From Candidatus Omnitrophota bacterium (GTDB lineage Bacteria; Omnitrophota; Koll11; Gygaellales; Profunditerraquicolaceae): a stretch of DNA of 7,514 nt. Shown here piece by piece: positions 4,909 through 7,514 of this stretch. The stretch covers positions 1 through 7,514 of the forward strand of contig JALOQI010000038.1 of the NCBI GenBank assembly GCA_025453435.1, written 5' to 3'. The translations under genes were made by a program, and so were the position numbers. The notes under the pieces are model-generated. The model saw only the letters and a list, made by a program, of their open reading frames with translations, was not told the DNA's origin and made no database searches. Numbering within the stretch: the first letter of the stretch is position 1; every line of letters begins with the position of its first letter.

Positions 4909-6663
4909 TTACCCCTTTTTGATTAGGCTCTGAAACTCCAAAAAAAGATCATTCAGTAATTCGCTGTCGCCTTTTTCCTGCGCGCTTTTTATCTGCGCCT
5001 GCAATTGCTGCCTGCGGCTGAGAATACGCGCGCTTTTCAGGCGCTTGATGCAATCGTTGATAATATGTTTCTTCTGGTTGTCAGCCACATCCGGCAGAAA
5101 AGTCGATTCGCAGATGAGGCGCATGGTTTCATCGGATCCCATGCGGTTGAATATAGCGTTGGCTGACAACGCGCTGCCGTCCGCCGTCAATTCCAGCATC
5201 AAATGGACTATCTTTGATATCCTTGAGTCCTGGAAATCCAGCGGGTCGATCTGGTCCCTTAGTTCCTGCAGGACTGCCTGTTCTTCAAGCAGGAGTTTTA
5301 TCAAAAGCTGCTCTGTGGGGCTGGCGCCGGACTTTGCGAACACCGGAGCGTTTTCATTTTCGCCGCCGCGGTTATCTTTTTTTACGCTGTTGAGCCGTTC
5401 CACCAGCGCTGATCCGTCGATATCCAGCGCGTCGGACAGTTTTCTCAAATACTCCGACCGCAGGACCGCGTTCTTGAACCTGGATATGGTCGAAAGCATT
5501 TCGTCGCAAATATACGCTTTGTTCTGTATATCCTTCGGGCTGCGGCGCCTGGTCAGGTAATCGAATTTAAAATCAAATATAGAAAGAGCGTTCTCAACCA
5601 GTTTCTTAAATCCGTCAAGGCCGTGTTTTTTTACGAACAGATCCGGGTCAAGGCCCTCCGGCAAAAGCGCGATCTTCAGATCAATGCCTTCGTCTATGAA
5701 TATTTCAAGGCTTCGAAGGCTCGCATCCTGGCCCGCTGTGTCAGGATCGTATACCAGGCATACATTGTGCGTGTAACGTTTCAAAAGCCTGGCCTGCTGG
5801 GGCGTAAGAGCAGTCCCAAGCGATGCTACTATGTTTTTCATGCCGGCCTGAAAAGGCATGATGCAATCCAGATAACCTTCTACAACTACAGCCAGGTCTT
5901 GCTGCCTTATAGCTTCTTTGGCAAGGTTCAGGCCGAATAAATGGCTGCCCTTTACATAAACAGGAGTTTCGGGCGAATTGATATATTTTGGCAGAGAATC
6001 ATCAAGCACCCTTGCGCCGAACCCGATCACCATAGACTTGACGTCGGATATCGGGAATATGATCCTGTTCCGGAACCTGTCGTAGTGGCCGCTGTTCTGG
6101 CCGGGCAGGACAAGCCCAGCTTTTTGCGCAGCAGCCGCGTCGATTTTTTTTGAAGCAAGAAATTTAAGAAGATCGTCCCACGAGTCCCGCGCAAAACCCA
6201 GCCGGAACTCTTTTGCCGTCCCGGGGCTTATGCCTCTTTTTGACAGATACCCCTGCGCCGCTTTTGCCTGCGCGCTTCGCAGGATACCGCTGTAAAATTC
6301 GCACGCGAGCTCGTTTATCTTATAAGCCTGGGACACGAGCCCTGAAGGTGCCTGAACCTGCTTTTTTTGCGGCAGGATGACCCCGGTTTTGCGCGCAAGG
6401 AACTCGACCGCCTCGGGGAATTCCATGCGTTCATACTGCATGAGAAAATTGAACGCGTTTCCGCCCGCGTGGCAGCCGAAACAGTGGTATATCTGCTTAT
6501 CGGCAGAAACCATGAAAGACGCTGTCTTTTCTTTGTGGAACGGACAGCACGCCTTGAAGTTCCTGCCCGACTTTTTAAGCGGAATATAAGAAGAAATCAG
6601 TTCGACAATGTCGGACCGGCCAAGTATCTCGTCTAAAACAGCCTCATCTATAAAACCAGCCAT
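4909..6663 (-). CDS. dnaG: DNA primase DnaG
   Basis: DnaG makes the RNA primers for lagging-strand and origin replication and works with the replicative helicase DnaB. The 584-residue protein has the N-terminal CHC2 zinc-binding domain (C40-x2-H43 and C61-x2-C64, in CCPFH and HCFGC). The RNA-polymerase core follows, with the basic [10 protein letters not shown] stretch (196-205). The Toprim fold is at about 255-340, with the catalytic glutamate in VEGYLD (261-266) and the metal-binding acidic motif DPDTAG (306-311). A helical C-terminal part, about 445-584, corresponds to the DnaB-binding domain and is the least conserved. The length is typical. The ATG follows AGGGGATC, a good Shine-Dalgarno. 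It lies 24 bp after the NIF3-like gene and 2 bp before rpoD, the classic dnaG-rpoD pairing that links replication initiation to sigma factor supply. Confidence 0.97.
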   Translation of the reverse strand: MAGFIDEAVLDEILGRSDIVELISSYIPLKKSGRNFKACCPFHKEKTASFMVSADKQIYHCFGCHAGGNAFNFLMQYERMEFPEAVEFLARKTGVILPQKKQVQAPSGLVSQAYKINELACEFYSGILRSAQAKAAQGYLSKRGISPGTAKEFRLGFARDSWDDLLKFLASKKIDAAAAQKAGLVLPGQNSGHYDRFRNRIIFPISDVKSMVIGFGARVLDDSLPKYINSPETPVYVKGSHLFGLNLAKEAIRQQDLAVVVEGYLDCIMPFQAGMKNIVASLGTALTPQQARLLKRYTHNVCLVYDPDTAGQDASLRSLEIFIDEGIDLKIALLPEGLDPDLFVKKHGLDGFKKLVENALSIFDFKFDYLTRRRSPKDIQNKAYICDEMLSTISRFKNAVLRSEYLRKLSDALDIDGSALVERLNSVKKDNRGGENENAPVFAKSGASPTEQLLIKLLLEEQAVLQELRDQIDPLDFQDSRISKIVHLMLELTADGSALSANAIFNRMGSDETMRLICESTFLPDVADNQKKHIINDCIKRLKSARILSRRQQLQAQIKSAQEKGDSELLNDLFLEFQSLIKKG

Positions 6664-6687
6664 GATCCCCTGCCGCAGTCTATTATT

Positions 6688-7514
6688 TTAGCGCTTTGAC
6701 CCGCGCTTTATCCGCATGAATCCCGACGCTTCGAGCACTTCTATATCGCCGTGTTTGGAAATATTGTCCAGAAGAAGGTTCATACCGAGATTATCCGACG
6801 ATATGTGGCCCGCTATCACCACGTTAATGTTGGCCGCAGTCACGCATTTGAGATGATCTTCGCTCAGGTGCATTGAAACAAGCGTCCTGATGCCGCAGCG
6901 GTATAAATGCTTGTATACCGCTTGCGGGCCTTCTGTGCCGCCGGTCATCTCAACCAATATCCTGCCTACGGGCCTTTTTGGATCTCCCAAAAGTATATGC
7001 GGTCCGCATAGAGATTCAGCGGCCTTAGAATATTCCGGAACCTCAAGCAGTATGTCTACAATGTCCTTTAAAACGCCGGGCTTCTTGCGTTTGAGAAGGG
7101 CGTTGATAAACGAATAAACGTGATTGTCTGCCGGCGTGTGGCAGCAGACAAACGGCATGCCTAAAAGCCTTGCGGCATCGACCGCCCGGTTATGATTGCC
7201 GGACTGCAGGCGGCGTTTAACCTGTTGTCTGCGCTCCTCAAGAAGCCCGTTCGCTGCCTCCTGATCCAATCCGATCGATCTCAATATGTCAGCCTGCACC
7301 TGCATAACCCCGTACAACCCCGCGAGCGCTTTGCCCTGCGGATGATGAGACAGCACAAGGTCCAGGCCATGGGTAGAGCGTATGCGGTCAGCCAGAAGAA
7401 GCTCCGAAGTATCGATATCTATACCCGCCAGGATTTTTTTTATCTGCGCAACGCTTTTGGCTCGATTCGCTGCGGCAACAGACGCCATGCGCTCAAGGCC
7501 CCAGAAAAGATTCC
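6688..7514 (-). CDS. NIF3-like dinuclear metal-centre protein, N-terminus beyond the right edge
   Basis: The reading frame stays open to the window edge. An internal ATG exists at 7488-7486, but it has no convincing Shine-Dalgarno, and the frame upstream encodes NLFWGLER, which joins smoothly. The true start is therefore probably outside the window. Counting from that ATG, metal-ligand motifs typical of the NIF3/YbgI/YqfO fold appear in order: LSHHP (46-50), HTPAD (117-121) and AGHISSD (226-232), where the fourth-turn acidic residue is Asp instead of the usual Glu. TGGTEG (183-188) and SGFMRI (255-260) also look conserved. The family assembles into metal-containing rings; some members are annotated as GTP cyclohydrolase 1 type 2, but the cellular role is unsettled, and this subgroup ('NGG1p interacting factor 3') has no assigned reaction that I know of. 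It precedes dnaG by 24 bp and is probably co-transcribed. In Firmicutes such as B. subtilis a nif3-like gene (yqfO) is also near dnaG-sigA. Confidence 0.85.
   Translation of the reverse strand, partial: NLFWGLERMASVAAANRAKSVAQIKKILAGIDIDTSELLLADRIRSTHGLDLVLSHHPQGKALAGLYGVMQVQADILRSIGLDQEAANGLLEERRQQVKRRLQSGNHNRAVDAARLLGMPFVCCHTPADNHVYSFINALLKRKKPGVLKDIVDILLEVPEYSKAAESLCGPHILLGDPKRPVGRILVEMTGGTEGPQAVYKHLYRCGIRTLVSMHLSEDHLKCVTAANINVVIAGHISSDNLGMNLLLDNISKHGDIEVLEASGFMRIKRGSKR

Noticed and set aside
5045..5560. 171-codon serine-rich open frame on the plus strand
   Set aside because: It is antisense to the DnaG C-terminal region. The serine and leucine bias is what the reverse frame of a lysine/aspartate-rich gene gives.
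6688..7488. Complete 266-residue NIF3-like protein starting at the ATG at 7488
   Set aside because: The frame is open to the window edge with plausible protein sequence, and the ATG lacks a good ribosome-binding site, so the gene is treated as partial.

Overview
All protein genes in this window lie on the minus strand and form a housekeeping region of a bacterial chromosome. The base composition is moderate, the genes are tightly packed, and most starts follow purine-rich Shine-Dalgarno sequences. The gene set includes a primary sigma factor of the sigma-70/SigA type, DnaG primase, a UvrD/Rep-class helicase, and NIF3-like and C4-zinc-ribbon proteins. This points to a free-living or environmental Gram-negative-type bacterium, probably a candidate phylum. 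The style of the NIF3-like, DUF192 and helicase proteins reminds me of uncultured Omnitrophota, but that placement is inference and cannot be settled from the window.

Layout in the direction of transcription, from right to left. A NIF3-like metal-binding protein runs off the right edge (6688-7514). It is followed by dnaG (4909-6663), rpoD (3371-4906), an exported DUF192 protein (2927-3370) and a UvrD-like helicase (1038-2930). Spacings are 24 bp, 2 bp, 0 bp and a 4-bp ATGA overlap, so this is almost certainly one operon. It is a variant of the macromolecular-synthesis operon that couples primer synthesis and sigma factor supply. No rpsU is seen in the window.

A well-formed extended -10 promoter (994-1021) lies just after the helicase gene. 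It should drive a small PilZ-domain gene (542-913) through a leader that contains a long GC-rich hairpin followed by a T-rich stretch (928-975). The left end is a stable-RNA and short-gene region. A tRNA with anticodon CAT (371-442, probably the lysidine-modified Ile2 type) and tRNA-Val(CAC) (172-248) are separated by 122 bp. That gap holds a striking three-way-junction inverted-repeat element (277-360) of unknown nature. The first 42 codons of a C4-type zinc-ribbon coiled-coil protein run off the left edge.

Functionally, most of the window is core information processing: replication priming, transcription initiation, DNA unwinding or repair, and decoding. I do not see a defence system, a biosynthetic cluster, a CRISPR array or a recognisable transposase. 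The best candidates for something undescribed are non-coding: the three-way-junction element beside the tRNA, flanked by copies of the tRNA's 3' terminal octamer, and the hairpin in the PilZ leader. No gene-free stretch exceeds 300 bp; the largest gaps (249-370, 443-541, 914-1037) are described in the feature list.
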